Assembly: GCF_036409155.1 (NCBI RefSeq)
Contig: NZ_JAZGLW010000001.1
Coordinates: 3,038,001 to 3,102,000 of the forward strand
DNA length: 64,000 bases
Source of the DNA: Mycobacterium sp. 050128
GTDB taxonomy: Bacteria > Actinomycetota > Actinomycetes > Mycobacteriales > Mycobacteriaceae
Direction of reading: 5' to 3'
Part shown: positions 42,601 through 50,963 of the stretch, one piece after another
Numbering within the stretch: the stretch's first letter is position 1
How the letters are laid out: each line of letters begins with the position of its first letter
Made by a program: the position numbers and the translations under genes
The notes under the pieces: generated by a model
Told to the model about the DNA's origin: nothing
Databases searched by the model: none
Seen by the model: the letters and a program-made list of their open reading frames with translations, nothing else

Positions 42601-42759
42601 CTGCCCAGTATTACCGCATACAAGTGTCAGAATCAATGGAGCAGCACGCCACGATGCTTTGCGTCCCACACGTAGATGGACTGGCGTGAGCCGTTCTCCA
42701 CATGGGAACATAGAGCTTGTGCGACGATGGTGAACGCGTGGGGCGACATCGGCACGAGA

Positions 42760-42773
42760 TGACATTGATGTCA
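42760..42773. promoter_or_regulatory. Perfect 6-2-6 inverted repeat between divergent operons
   Basis: TGACAT (42760-42765) and ATGTCA (42768-42773) are exact reverse complements around TG. The site is about 25 bases before the hydrolase start in the 197-base region that separates the Rieske operon (minus strand) from the meta-cleavage operon (plus strand). It may control one or both operons. The remaining bases of the gap show no gene. Confidence 0.5.
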
Positions 42774-42797
42774 GATATGGTGATGCGAGAAGGTGGG

Positions 42798-43715
42798 ATG
42801 AGCCAACTACAAGCACCGGCGGTCGACGTGAGCCGAGTCGACACCGAGAACTACCGCAGCATCTGGATGTATCTCAAGGAGCTCGAGTTCCGGCAGGGGT
42901 TTGTCGACATCGGAGTCAACGGAGTGCCCGTCCGAACTCGTTACGCCGAGGCGGGCGACCCGGACAAGCCGCACGCCATCCTGCTGCACGGCACCGGCGG
43001 GCACTGGGAGACGTTCGCGCCCAACCTCGCCGCACTGTCGCAGCACTTCCACTGCGTGGCGATCGACATGGTAGGCAACGGGTTCTCCGCCAAGCCGGAC
43101 TACGACTACGAGATCGCGGTTTACGTCGAGCACGTATTGGGGGTGATGGACCACTTCGGCATGGCGTCGGCCAATTTCATTGCCATGTCGCTGGGGGCGT
43201 TCGTGGCTTCCGCGATGTCCGTGGGCCACCCTGACCGGGTGGACAAGGTGATCCTGATGTCGCCGGCCGGCCGGGAGGCGTCGGCGTCGAATATGGCGCG
43301 CATCCGGGCGGAGCGAACCAAGGCGGTCAACGAGCCGACGTGGGAATCGTTGCACGCCGTTTTCGCCCACCTGATCGCCGACGAAGCCAATCGGCTGCCT
43401 GATCTCATCGGCCTACGCCAGGCTATCTATCGGCGCGAGGACACCCGCAACACCATTGACCGGCTGCTGATCCTGCAGGACGAGAAAGTGCGCCACCGCA
43501 ACCTGATTCCCGACGACAAGTGGCGCGGCATCACCGCCCCGGTGATGATCGTGGCCTCGGGTAAGGATCACGGTGTATACCAGGACACCGCCCGCACCAT
43601 CGCCGACCTGATCCCGAACTCGGAGGTGTTCGAGATGCCCTCGGTGCGGCACTGGCCGCATTTCGAGGATCCCGAGGCGTTCAACGCCGCGGCGATCGAG
43701 TTCCTCACGAGATGA
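42798..43715 (+). CDS. Meta-cleavage-product-type alpha/beta hydrolase (MhpC/BphD/HsaD-like)
   Basis: This 305-residue hydrolase has [18 protein letters not shown], the nucleophile in [15 protein letters not shown], the acid in [12 protein letters not shown] and the histidine in [13 protein letters not shown]. The early [13 protein letters not shown] segment is typical of C-C bond hydrolases of meta-cleavage pathways. It would split a vinylogous ring-fission product into a dienoate and an acid. I start it at ATG 42798 (AAGGTGGG before it); earlier in-frame starts exist. It overlaps the hydratase gene by four bases. No extradiol ring-cleavage dioxygenase is in the window. Confidence 0.88.
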   Translation: MSQLQAPAVDVSRVDTENYRSIWMYLKELEFRQGFVDIGVNGVPVRTRYAEAGDPDKPHAILLHGTGGHWETFAPNLAALSQHFHCVAIDMVGNGFSAKPDYDYEIAVYVEHVLGVMDHFGMASANFIAMSLGAFVASAMSVGHPDRVDKVILMSPAGREASASNMARIRAERTKAVNEPTWESLHAVFAHLIADEANRLPDLIGLRQAIYRREDTRNTIDRLLILQDEKVRHRNLIPDDKWRGITAPVMIVASGKDHGVYQDTARTIADLIPNSEVFEMPSVRHWPHFEDPEAFNAAAIEFLTR

Positions 43716-44533
43716 GCAGACCCGCCGAGGACGACCTCGCGGACATAGCGCGGCGGCTGTATGAGGCCGAGAAGACCCGCACACCGATCCGGCAGTTGTC
43801 GCTCGATTATCCCGCCATGACCATCGAGGACGCGTACGCGGTGCAGCGGGCACTCGTCGCGCTGAAGGTCGCCGACGGGCGAAAAGTCAAGGGCCGCAAG
43901 ATCGGCCTGACGTCGAAGGTGATGCAGCGCGCGGTATCGATCGACGAACCGGATTACGGCGCGCTGTTCGACGACATGTTCATCGAGGATGGCGGCCGCG
44001 TTCCGGTGGGTCGTTACATCCGTCCACGCGTCGAGGTCGAGCTGGCGTTCGTGCTGGGCGAGCAGCTGTGCGGTCCGGGCGTCACATTGTTCGACGTGTT
44101 GCGGGCCACCGAGTTCGTCACCCCTGCACTCGAGATCCTCGATGCCAGGGTGCAGATGTCGGACCCCGAGACCGGCCATCTGCGCACCATCGTCGACACC
44201 ATCGCCGACAACGCCGCGGACGCGGGTCTGGTCCTGGGTGGGCGGGTGTTCCGCCCACTGGACGTCGACCTGCGCTGGGTGGCGGCCCTGCTGTTGCGCA
44301 ACGGCACGATCGAGGAGTCGGGGGTGGCCGCCGCGGTGCTCAACCATCCCGGCAACGGCGTGGCCTGGTTGGCTAATCGTCTTGCTCCGCATGGGGTTTC
44401 GCTCAAGCGCGGGGAGGTCATCCTGTCCGGATCGTTCACCAAGCCGGTGTTCGCCGAACCGGGGGACAGCTTCGTCGCCGACTACGGCCCCCTGGGCACG
44501 GTCTCGGTGACGTTTGAATCGGAGGCGTCGTGA
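43712..44533 (+). CDS. hpaH: 2-oxo-hept-4-ene-1,7-dioate hydratase-type enzyme (HpaH/MhpD family)
   Basis: This 273-residue protein of the 2-keto-4-pentenoate hydratase family has [20 protein letters not shown] (split at its loop), [44 protein letters not shown] and [17 protein letters not shown]. By memory these segments are closest to HpaH (HpcG) of the homoprotocatechuate pathway, more than to MhpD. It adds water to a 2-hydroxydienoate to give a 4-hydroxy-2-oxo acid. Overlaps of four bases on both sides couple it to the hydrolase and the aldolase. Confidence 0.88.
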   Translation: MSRPAEDDLADIARRLYEAEKTRTPIRQLSLDYPAMTIEDAYAVQRALVALKVADGRKVKGRKIGLTSKVMQRAVSIDEPDYGALFDDMFIEDGGRVPVGRYIRPRVEVELAFVLGEQLCGPGVTLFDVLRATEFVTPALEILDARVQMSDPETGHLRTIVDTIADNAADAGLVLGGRVFRPLDVDLRWVAALLLRNGTIEESGVAAAVLNHPGNGVAWLANRLAPHGVSLKRGEVILSGSFTKPVFAEPGDSFVADYGPLGTVSVTFESEAS

Positions 44534-45294
44534 CAAATCGGTGGACACAGCGCATCGGGGACGGCGACCCGCGCATCGGCATGTGGGTGGCCTCGGGCAG
44601 CGGTTACGTCACCGAAATCTGTGCAGGGTCCGGAATCGACTGGCTGCTGTTGGATCAGGAACATGCGCCCAACGATGTGCGCACCACGCTCGAACAACTG
44701 CAGGTGTTGGCCGGCTACCCCGATGTCGACGTGCTGGTGCGTCCGCCCTCGGCTGACCCGGTGTTCATCAAGCAGTTGCTCGACATCGGGGCCCAGAACA
44801 TCATCGTCCCGATGATCGATGGCCCCGGTGAGGCGGTCGCGGCGGTTTCCGCCACGCGGTATCCGCCTAACGGCATCCGCGGCGTCGGCAGCGCGTTGGC
44901 CCGAGCGTCCCGTTGGAACCGCATTTCTGACTATCTTGTCACCGCTGACACGGCCGTGTCGTTGACCGTCCAGGTGGAGAGTGTGGCAGGTCTGGCTCAG
45001 CTCGAGGAGATCGTCGACGTCGACGGAGTGGACGCGGTCTTCATCGGACCGGCCGACCTGGCAGCGTCGATGGGCAAACTTGGGCAGCCCGAGCATCCGG
45101 ACATTGTGAACACCATAGAGACCGCGCTAGCGACCATCGTGGAACACGGCAAGCGCGCCGGGGTTAATGCGTTCAGCGAGCCGCTGGCGCGCCGTTACAT
45201 GACGGCCGGTGCGAGCTTCGTGCTCGTCGGAGCGGACGTCGCTCTGCTGGCCCGGGGTACCGAAGAGCTGGCCGCGAAGTATCGCCGACGATGA
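44530..45294 (+). CDS. hpaI: HpcH/HpaI aldolase (4-hydroxy-2-oxo-acid aldolase)
   Basis: This 254-residue class II aldolase starts at GTG 44530. It shows [46 protein letters not shown], the long [20 protein letters not shown] block, the metal ligands region VQVESVAGL and [12 protein letters not shown]. These are the hallmarks of HpaI. It cleaves a 4-hydroxy-2-oxo acid to pyruvate and an aldehyde, which is succinic semialdehyde in the Hpa pathway. The aldehyde dehydrogenase at 35063 on the divergent operon may take the product. It follows the hydratase with a four-base overlap. Confidence 0.92.
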   Translation: MTNRWTQRIGDGDPRIGMWVASGSGYVTEICAGSGIDWLLLDQEHAPNDVRTTLEQLQVLAGYPDVDVLVRPPSADPVFIKQLLDIGAQNIIVPMIDGPGEAVAAVSATRYPPNGIRGVGSALARASRWNRISDYLVTADTAVSLTVQVESVAGLAQLEEIVDVDGVDAVFIGPADLAASMGKLGQPEHPDIVNTIETALATIVEHGKRAGVNAFSEPLARRYMTAGASFVLVGADVALLARGTEELAAKYRRR

Positions 45295-45339
45295 CTACCG
45301 CATTGTTTCTGACTATCGTGTCACCTAGAATTCCGGATC

Positions 45340-46512
45340 ATGGACCTCGACTTCACGCCTGACCAGCTGGAGTTTCGCAACCAGGTCCGCACGTGGCTCG
45401 ACGAGAACAAGCCGACCGAGTCGCGCCCCCGCGACGACGCGGGTATCCGCGAATACGACCTTGCCTGGCAGCGCACTCAGGCCGAAGGCGGCTGGGCCGG
45501 CATCGCCTGGCCCACCGAGTACGGCGGTAAAGGGCTGACGCTGCTTCAGCAGTTGATCTGGTATGAGGAGTACGCCGCGCGGGGGTTCCCCGGCATCGAC
45601 GCGTGCTTCGTGGGTAACTCGCACGCCGGGCCCACCCTGATCACCAGGGCCACCGACGAACAGAAGTCCTTCCACCTCCCAAAAATTCTTGGCGGCGAAG
45701 TGATTTGGTGTCAGGGCTTCTCAGAGCCCGATGCTGGATCGGATCTGGCAGCCTTGCGCACCAAGGCGGTGATCGACGGTGAGGACCTGGTGGTGTCGGG
45801 ACAGAAGCTGTGGACCAGCTTCGCCACCGTCGCGGACTACCAGGAACTGCTGGTGCGCACGGACAACACCGGCGGCAAGCACAAGGGCATCACCTGGGTG
45901 ATCTGTGACATGAATACCCCGGGCATCGACGTCCGCCCGATCGAGACCATCGAAGGCGGCTCAGAATTCTGCGAAGTGTTCTACGACGATGTGCGCATTC
46001 CGCTGAGCAATGTGGTCGGCGATGTCGGGGAAGGCTGGTCGGTCGCGATGGCGACGCTGTCCTTCGAACGCGGCACCGCGTTCACCGCCAACCAGGTGCG
46101 GCTGTCGAAGATCATCGAGGACCTCATCGACTATGCCCGCGACCACGTCGGGCCGGATGGCCGCAGGCCCGCCATCGCCGACGACGACATCGCGCGACGG
46201 CTGGCGCGGGCCCGCGCCTCGGTGGCGTCGCTGCGGGCGCTCACCTACACCAACATTTGCGAGGCCATGAAGACCGAGACGCCGGGCCCGCGGGGATCGA
46301 TCGTCAAGCTGATGTACGCCGAATTAGCCAAGGAGATCGGCAAATTGGCGATGGATATTGTCGGTCCCGCCTCGGTCCGGTATTCGTCGCGCTGGGATGT
46401 CGACGGCTGGGTCGGTTACTACTACTACAGCTTCTCCCAAGCCATCGGCGGCGGAACGTCGGAGATTCAGCGCAATATCGTCGGCGAGCGGGTGCTGGGA
46501 CTGCCGCGATGA
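45340..46512 (+). CDS. Acyl-CoA dehydrogenase, alpha-type chain
   Basis: This 390-residue dehydrogenase shows CQGFSEPDAGSDLAAL, SGQKLWTSFATVADY, MATLSFERGTAFTA and the C-terminal IGGGTSEIQRNIVGERVLGLPR (broken here). It matches the alpha chain of heteromeric dehydrogenases. The beta-type chain follows after 12 bases. It begins 45 bases after the aldolase; that gap contains TGAC-N6-GTCA (45310-45323) and an ACCTAG resembling the core of the 22-bp regulon motif, so a secondary promoter is possible. Confidence 0.93.
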   Translation: MDLDFTPDQLEFRNQVRTWLDENKPTESRPRDDAGIREYDLAWQRTQAEGGWAGIAWPTEYGGKGLTLLQQLIWYEEYAARGFPGIDACFVGNSHAGPTLITRATDEQKSFHLPKILGGEVIWCQGFSEPDAGSDLAALRTKAVIDGEDLVVSGQKLWTSFATVADYQELLVRTDNTGGKHKGITWVICDMNTPGIDVRPIETIEGGSEFCEVFYDDVRIPLSNVVGDVGEGWSVAMATLSFERGTAFTANQVRLSKIIEDLIDYARDHVGPDGRRPAIADDDIARRLARARASVASLRALTYTNICEAMKTETPGPRGSIVKLMYAELAKEIGKLAMDIVGPASVRYSSRWDVDGWVGYYYYSFSQAIGGGTSEIQRNIVGERVLGLPR

Positions 46513-46524
46513 GAGGACCAAACG

Positions 46525-47550
46525 GTGGATCTACTACCCGGAGTTGATCAGCTCGAAATCGTCACGGCGGCCGGTGAATTCCTCGCCGATCGGATGCCCG
46601 TGGAACGGATCCGCGCTAATCGCCACGCACAAGCGCCGGTTCCCGAGGCGCTGTGGCGCGAATGTGCCGAATTGGGCCTGCTCACGCTGGGACTTGACGA
46701 GGAGTCCGGAGGGTCGGGCCGGCCTCTCGATGACGAGGCACTGCTGTTCGTCGAGCTCGGAAAGCGGCTCGCGCCGGGGCCCTTCCTGGCATGCACGTTG
46801 GGCGCACGGGTGGCCGCCCGCTGTGGCGACGACGCGCTGGCGCAGCGGATCGGTTCCGGGGCGGCGTCGGTGGCCCTCGCGGTACTGCGCGGCGACGGCG
46901 ACGTGCGCCCCGCGCGACCCCTCAAAGGCACCTTCGAACTGTTCGAACCGGCGGGTGCCTCGCACGCCCTGCTGGTGGTACGCAGCGGTGCCGCGCTCGT
47001 CGACATCGACTCCTTCGGCCCGCTGGCCGCAGTGACCGCCGCCGACCCGGGCACCCGGATATCCTCGGCCACAGTAGAATCCGCTGAACCCGTGCATTGG
47101 TTGCCGGACGAATGGATCTGGGCCCGCGCCATGGTGCTTGCGGCGGGCTATCTCACCGGCTTGGCGGCGGCCGCGGCAGCGTTGGCGACCGAACACGCCA
47201 AGACCCGGGTGCAGTTCGGCAAACCGATCGGCGTGCATCAGGCGATCAAGCACGCCTGCGTCAACATGGAGATCGCCGCCGAGGCCGCTCAGGCGCAGAC
47301 ATTCTTCGCTGCGATCGCGTTGGCGGGTGGCCGCACCGACGCACTGCTGCAGGTGTTGTCGGCCGTCACGGTGGCCGGCTCGGCGGCGGTCGACAATGCC
47401 GCCGCAGGCATCCACGTGTTCGGCGGGATGGGCTACACGTTCGAGAACGACATGCACCTGTATCTGAAGCGCGCGCACGTGTTTCGGCACTTGTTCGGTG
47501 AGCCTACCGACGTGCTGGCCGAACTGCTGGCCCAGGACCGCGCCCAATGA
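46525..47550 (+). CDS. Acyl-CoA dehydrogenase, beta-type chain
   Basis: This 341-residue partner starts at GTG 46525 behind GAGAGGA. The N-terminal half is divergent, and the EPGxGSD box is missing. The C-terminal half has RVQFGKPIGVHQAIKHACVN and VFGGMGYTFENDMHLYLKR. This beta type has no independent catalytic Glu motif and probably forms an alpha2beta2 enzyme with the preceding gene. Its stop overlaps the Ltp-like start (ATGA). The arrangement alpha-beta-Ltp resembles operons for shortening polycyclic side chains. Confidence 0.92.
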   Translation: MDLLPGVDQLEIVTAAGEFLADRMPVERIRANRHAQAPVPEALWRECAELGLLTLGLDEESGGSGRPLDDEALLFVELGKRLAPGPFLACTLGARVAARCGDDALAQRIGSGAASVALAVLRGDGDVRPARPLKGTFELFEPAGASHALLVVRSGAALVDIDSFGPLAAVTAADPGTRISSATVESAEPVHWLPDEWIWARAMVLAAGYLTGLAAAAAALATEHAKTRVQFGKPIGVHQAIKHACVNMEIAAEAAQAQTFFAAIALAGGRTDALLQVLSAVTVAGSAAVDNAAAGIHVFGGMGYTFENDMHLYLKRAHVFRHLFGEPTDVLAELLAQDRAQ

Positions 47551-48698
47551 GCGGCTCTGTCGCTATCGCGGGCGTTGCCTTGTCCGACGTCGGCCGGGTC
47601 GACGATAAGGGGCCGTACGACCTGATCGCCCAGGCCAGTCGCCGCGCCCTGGCGGATGCCGGGCTGACGCCCGCCGACGTCGACGGGTTGGCCTCTACCG
47701 GTCAGGGCACGCTGCCCCCGGTCGACGTGGGCGAGTATCTGGGGCTGCGGCCCCGCTGGATCGACTCCACCGCCGTCGGGGGAGCGTCGTGGGAGGTGAT
47801 GGCAGCCCACGCGGCCGACGCGATCGCCGCCGGGCACGCCGACGTGGTGCTGCTGACCTACGGCTCGACCGCGCGCTCGGATATCCGAAAAGGGTTGCGG
47901 GGGGCCAACATCAATTGGGGCGCGCGCGGTCCGCTGCAGTGGGAGGCGCCCTACGGCCACACCCTGATCTCCAAGTACGCCATGGCGGCGCGCCGGCACA
48001 TGTACACCTACGGCACCACGATCGAGCAGCTTGCCGAGGTCGCTGTGTCCGCGCGGTTCAACGCGGCCGACAACCCCGAGGCCTACTACCGCGACCCGAT
48101 CAGCATCGACGACGTGCTCGGCGGACCGATGATCGCGGATCCATTCACCAAGCTGCACTGCTGCATTCGCAGCGACGGTGGTGCGGCCGCCGTGCTTGTC
48201 AGCGCGGAACGCGCAAAGGATCTTCGTAGTAAGCCGGTGTGGGTGCTCGGCTCGGGGGAAACGACCTCGCACATGCTCACCTCTCAGTGGGACGACCTCA
48301 CCATCGGCCCGGCCGCGGTGAGCGGGCCGCTGGCCTTCGCTCGCGCCGGTGTCTCTCCGTCCGACGTCGACGTCGCCGAAATCTACGACGCGTTCACCTA
48401 CATGTTGCTGCTCACCCTCGAAGACCTCGGCTTCTGCCCGAAGGGTGAGGGCGGCGGATTCGTCGAGAAGGGTTCGTTGCGGTTGGGCGGCGAACTTCCC
48501 ACCAACACCGACGGCGGCGGTCTGTCGGCGTGCCACCCGGGTCAGCGGGGCTTGTTCCTGCTGGTCGAGGCGGCCCGTCAGCTACGCGGGGAATGCGGCC
48601 CGCGCCAAGTGTCCGATGCCAAGATCGCCTGTGTCAGCGGCACCGGCGGCTGGTTCTGCTCCAGCGGCACGATGATTCTCGGCGCCGAGGAACCGTAG
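47547..48698 (+). CDS. Thiolase-fold Ltp-like protein, no nucleophilic Cys
   Basis: This 383-residue thiolase-superfamily protein has STAVGGASWEVMA at the nucleophile position, so no cysteine. AEIYDAFTYMLL keeps the first tyrosine of Ltp2-type aldolases. The second segment reads GGGLSACHPGQRG, with His-Pro as in ordinary thiolases rather than tyrosine. There is no DUF35 gene in this operon. It may be a ligand-binding or differently catalytic paralogue. ATG 47547 is coupled to the dehydrogenase stop, and the ligase gene follows without a gap. Confidence 0.87.
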   Translation: MSGSVAIAGVALSDVGRVDDKGPYDLIAQASRRALADAGLTPADVDGLASTGQGTLPPVDVGEYLGLRPRWIDSTAVGGASWEVMAAHAADAIAAGHADVVLLTYGSTARSDIRKGLRGANINWGARGPLQWEAPYGHTLISKYAMAARRHMYTYGTTIEQLAEVAVSARFNAADNPEAYYRDPISIDDVLGGPMIADPFTKLHCCIRSDGGAAAVLVSAERAKDLRSKPVWVLGSGETTSHMLTSQWDDLTIGPAAVSGPLAFARAGVSPSDVDVAEIYDAFTYMLLLTLEDLGFCPKGEGGGFVEKGSLRLGGELPTNTDGGGLSACHPGQRGLFLLVEAARQLRGECGPRQVSDAKIACVSGTGGWFCSSGTMILGAEEP

Positions 48699-50198
48699 GT
48701 GGCTCACGCACCGTTGAATTCTGATGTCAGCGACACACGGTCGATGCTGGAGCGCGCTGCTAGGGCGCACGGCGACCGTGAGGCCTACGTCGAGCCCGGC
48801 GCCCGAATCACGTTCGCGGACTGGATCGGCCGGGCCCGTGGTGTGGCAGCGCAGTTCGCCGACGTCGGCGTCGGCAAGGGTGACGTCGTCACGCTGTGGC
48901 TGCCGTCGGGCATCGACTATGCGACGTGTTACGCCGCCGCGGCGATGATCGGCGCCATCACCGCCGGCCTGAACCCCCGGCTCGGTCGACGAGAGATCGA
49001 ATCGATTCTGCAGCAGGCTGATCCAGCGTTGATCGTCGCCGACGACCGTCTCGGCGCGCTACCCGATACCGGGCACCGGCTGCTGTCGCGGGATGCGCTG
49101 TGCAGCGACAGGTCGCGATCGGCACCACCTGCCGTGCAGCTCAACCGGCGGAACCTGGTTGCGTTGATCTTCACCAGCGGCACGACGGGGACGCCGAAGG
49201 GCGCGGCCTTCGATGCCGACCGACTGGCCGCGGGCGCGGCAGCATCAGGCGTGATGAGCGCGCCCTACGACAGGCGACTCACGTCGACGCCGTTTTCGCA
49301 CGCCGGCTACATGTTCAAGCTCTGGGATCAATTGGTGTGGGGCAGCACGCTGGTGGTACCACCGACACCGTGGTCGGCAAGGGGCATGTTCGACGTCCTT
49401 CGAGACGAGCGCGTCACCGTGGCGGGTGCGGTCCCGACCCAGTGGGCCAAGCTGCTCGATGTCGATGGAGTGAGCTCGAAGGCGTTGCCGCACTTGCGGA
49501 TCGGGGTGGTGGCCACAGCGCCGGCGCCACCCGAACTGGTACGGCGGGTCGCCGAGGATATCGGGGTTCCGCTGGTGGCGCGGTATGCGATGACCGAGTG
49601 TCCGACCATCTGCGGCACCGAACCGGACGACGCCCCCGAGGTTCAGTTCCGCACCGTGGGGCGGCCTGCCGCGGGAATGGACGTGCGCATCGGATCGGAC
49701 GGTGTACTCGAGGTGAGCGGCCCCTGCGTGATGAGCGGCTATTGGCGTAACCCGGAACTCACCGCAGAGGTGTTGCGCGATGGCTGGCTGCGCACTGGCG
49801 ACGTCGGCACCCTCGGCGCCGACGGCAATATCACCCTGGTTGGGCGCCGCGGTGACATGTACATCCGGGGTGGCTACAACGTCCATCCCGGCGAGGTGGA
49901 GCGGACGCTCACCGGACACCCCGGTGTGAAACATGCTGCCGTAGTGGGGCGCTCGGCCCCGGTGATCGGAGAGATCGGCGTTGCGTGCGTGGTGCCGGCG
50001 GACGCCGCCGCGCCGCCGACGCTGGCCGAGTTGCGAACTCACGTGGTGGCCGAACTGGCCGATTACAAGGCTCCCGACGAATTGCTGATCGTCGACGAGT
50101 TACCGCTGACGGCGATGCTCAAGCCGGACCGGCTCGCCCTGCACGAACTGATCACCTTGCATGACAAAGATATTCAACGCCGGCAACCGACAAGGTGA
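48699..50198 (+). CDS. Acyl-CoA synthetase (AMP-forming)
   Basis: This 499-residue ligase starts at a GTG directly after the Ltp stop. It has LIFTSGTTGTPKGAAFDAD, ARYAMTECPTICGTEPDD, GWLRTGDVGTLGADG, the hinge GRRGDMYIRGGYNVHP and a C-terminal lysine in LTAMLKPDRLAL. It closes the operon 42798-50198. Its association with an alpha/beta dehydrogenase and an Ltp homologue suggests activation of a side-chain or ring-derived acid. Confidence 0.92.
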   Translation: MAHAPLNSDVSDTRSMLERAARAHGDREAYVEPGARITFADWIGRARGVAAQFADVGVGKGDVVTLWLPSGIDYATCYAAAAMIGAITAGLNPRLGRREIESILQQADPALIVADDRLGALPDTGHRLLSRDALCSDRSRSAPPAVQLNRRNLVALIFTSGTTGTPKGAAFDADRLAAGAAASGVMSAPYDRRLTSTPFSHAGYMFKLWDQLVWGSTLVVPPTPWSARGMFDVLRDERVTVAGAVPTQWAKLLDVDGVSSKALPHLRIGVVATAPAPPELVRRVAEDIGVPLVARYAMTECPTICGTEPDDAPEVQFRTVGRPAAGMDVRIGSDGVLEVSGPCVMSGYWRNPELTAEVLRDGWLRTGDVGTLGADGNITLVGRRGDMYIRGGYNVHPGEVERTLTGHPGVKHAAVVGRSAPVIGEIGVACVVPADAAAPPTLAELRTHVVAELADYKAPDELLIVDELPLTAMLKPDRLALHELITLHDKDIQRRQPTR

Positions 50199-50214
50199 GA
50201 AGTCGAGCGTTGAC

Positions 50215-50856
50215 TCACGGCTGATCCGGGCGCAGCTCGATAAATAGGCCCTCGGCTTCGGCGCACAGCGTGTCACCGTGGGTGAGTTGAGCGCGGAGCA
50301 CCCGTTTGCGCCCCCGCTCGCTGACGAACCACGCCCGCACCGTCAGTTCCTCGCCGACTGGTGTGATGGACCGGAAGTCGGTGTGCAAATACGCGGTCCG
50401 CGCAGGAGCACGCTCGCCGCTACTGGCGAGCCGCCCGAGCACTTCATCGAATAGCAGTGGGATGGCACCGCCGTGGACGGCCCCTCCGCCGCCTAGGAAG
50501 TATCGGCCGAACGTTACCGACCCCTCGACTTTCTCCTGGTCGCCCGCGGTCGGAATGAAGTTGGGGGACATAGTTTGTCCGCGTCCTGGCAGATCGAGCC
50601 GACGGGCGAAGATCTGCCGTCGCTCGGTGACTGCGGATTGGGCCAAGCGGTCGGCCCATCGCCGCAAGTCCTGCGTTAGCGCGACTATCGTCGCCGCGTC
50701 CGGCGCCGCCGCGGCCACGTGGTCAAGGAAATCGCGCAGCGCCGCGATCATGTCGCCGTATTCGGCGCCCCCGCCCGGGCTCCGTACCGTCGGCTCCTGC
50801 CAGGTACGCATCGGCGGGAACCCGCCCCGTGACTCCGCTTCGTGGGTCTCCGTCAT
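50215..50856 (-). CDS. PaaI-type hot-dog thioesterase
   Basis: This 213-residue protein has an N-terminal helical extension and a single hot-dog domain with GRYFLGGGGAVHGGAIPLLF, DEVLGRLASSGERAPARTAY (split) and DFRSITPVGEELTVRAWFVS. The HGG-aliphatic helix start is typical of PaaI-like acyl-CoA thioesterases, which clear dead-end CoA esters. It is convergent with the preceding ligase and divergent from the double CoA-transferase, across a 107-base region with two operator-like motifs. Confidence 0.88.
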   Translation of the reverse strand: MTETHEAESRGGFPPMRTWQEPTVRSPGGGAEYGDMIAALRDFLDHVAAAAPDAATIVALTQDLRRWADRLAQSAVTERRQIFARRLDLPGRGQTMSPNFIPTAGDQEKVEGSVTFGRYFLGGGGAVHGGAIPLLFDEVLGRLASSGERAPARTAYLHTDFRSITPVGEELTVRAWFVSERGRKRVLRAQLTHGDTLCAEAEGLFIELRPDQP

Positions 50857-50866
50857 CCCGCAAGAC

Positions 50867-50882
50867 TAATACATTGACATTA
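50867..50882. promoter_or_regulatory. TAAT-N8-ATTA element in divergent promoter
   Basis: TAATAC-ATTG-ACATTA (50867-50882) has the same 16-base length and the same TAAT...CATTA ends as the stronger palindrome at 54157-54172, next to the TetR gene at 53419. It lies just upstream of the thioesterase gene. It is a candidate second site for that TetR. The match is 11 of 16 positions, so this is tentative. Confidence 0.4.
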
Positions 50883-50905
50883 ATATTGATCGCTGCGATG
50901 CTGAC

Positions 50906-50918
50906 GTGGCGTGCGTCA
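50906..50918 (+). promoter_or_regulatory. Second copy of GTGGCGTGCGTCA
   Basis: This 13-mer is identical to 12574-12586 and is in the same orientation relative to the downstream plus-strand gene. It lies 45 bases before the double CoA-transferase start. With preceding bases it also forms TGACG (50902-50906) and CGTCA (50914-50918), a 5-7-5 inverted repeat. Confidence 0.5.
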
Positions 50919-50963
50919 CTTCACGTCTTCATGAGATCCGCCCGCAGGCGCTAGGGAGCGAAC

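Noticed and set aside
42798..43715. Presence of an extradiol ring-cleavage dioxygenase near the meta-cleavage module
   Set aside because: No protein in the window shows the vicinal-oxygen-chelate or LigB-type motifs; only the downstream enzymes are present.
45310..45328. A fifth copy of the regulon motif before the dehydrogenase at 45340
   Set aside because: Only ACCTAG and a few flanking bases agree, so I mention it as a weak core but do not annotate it as a site.
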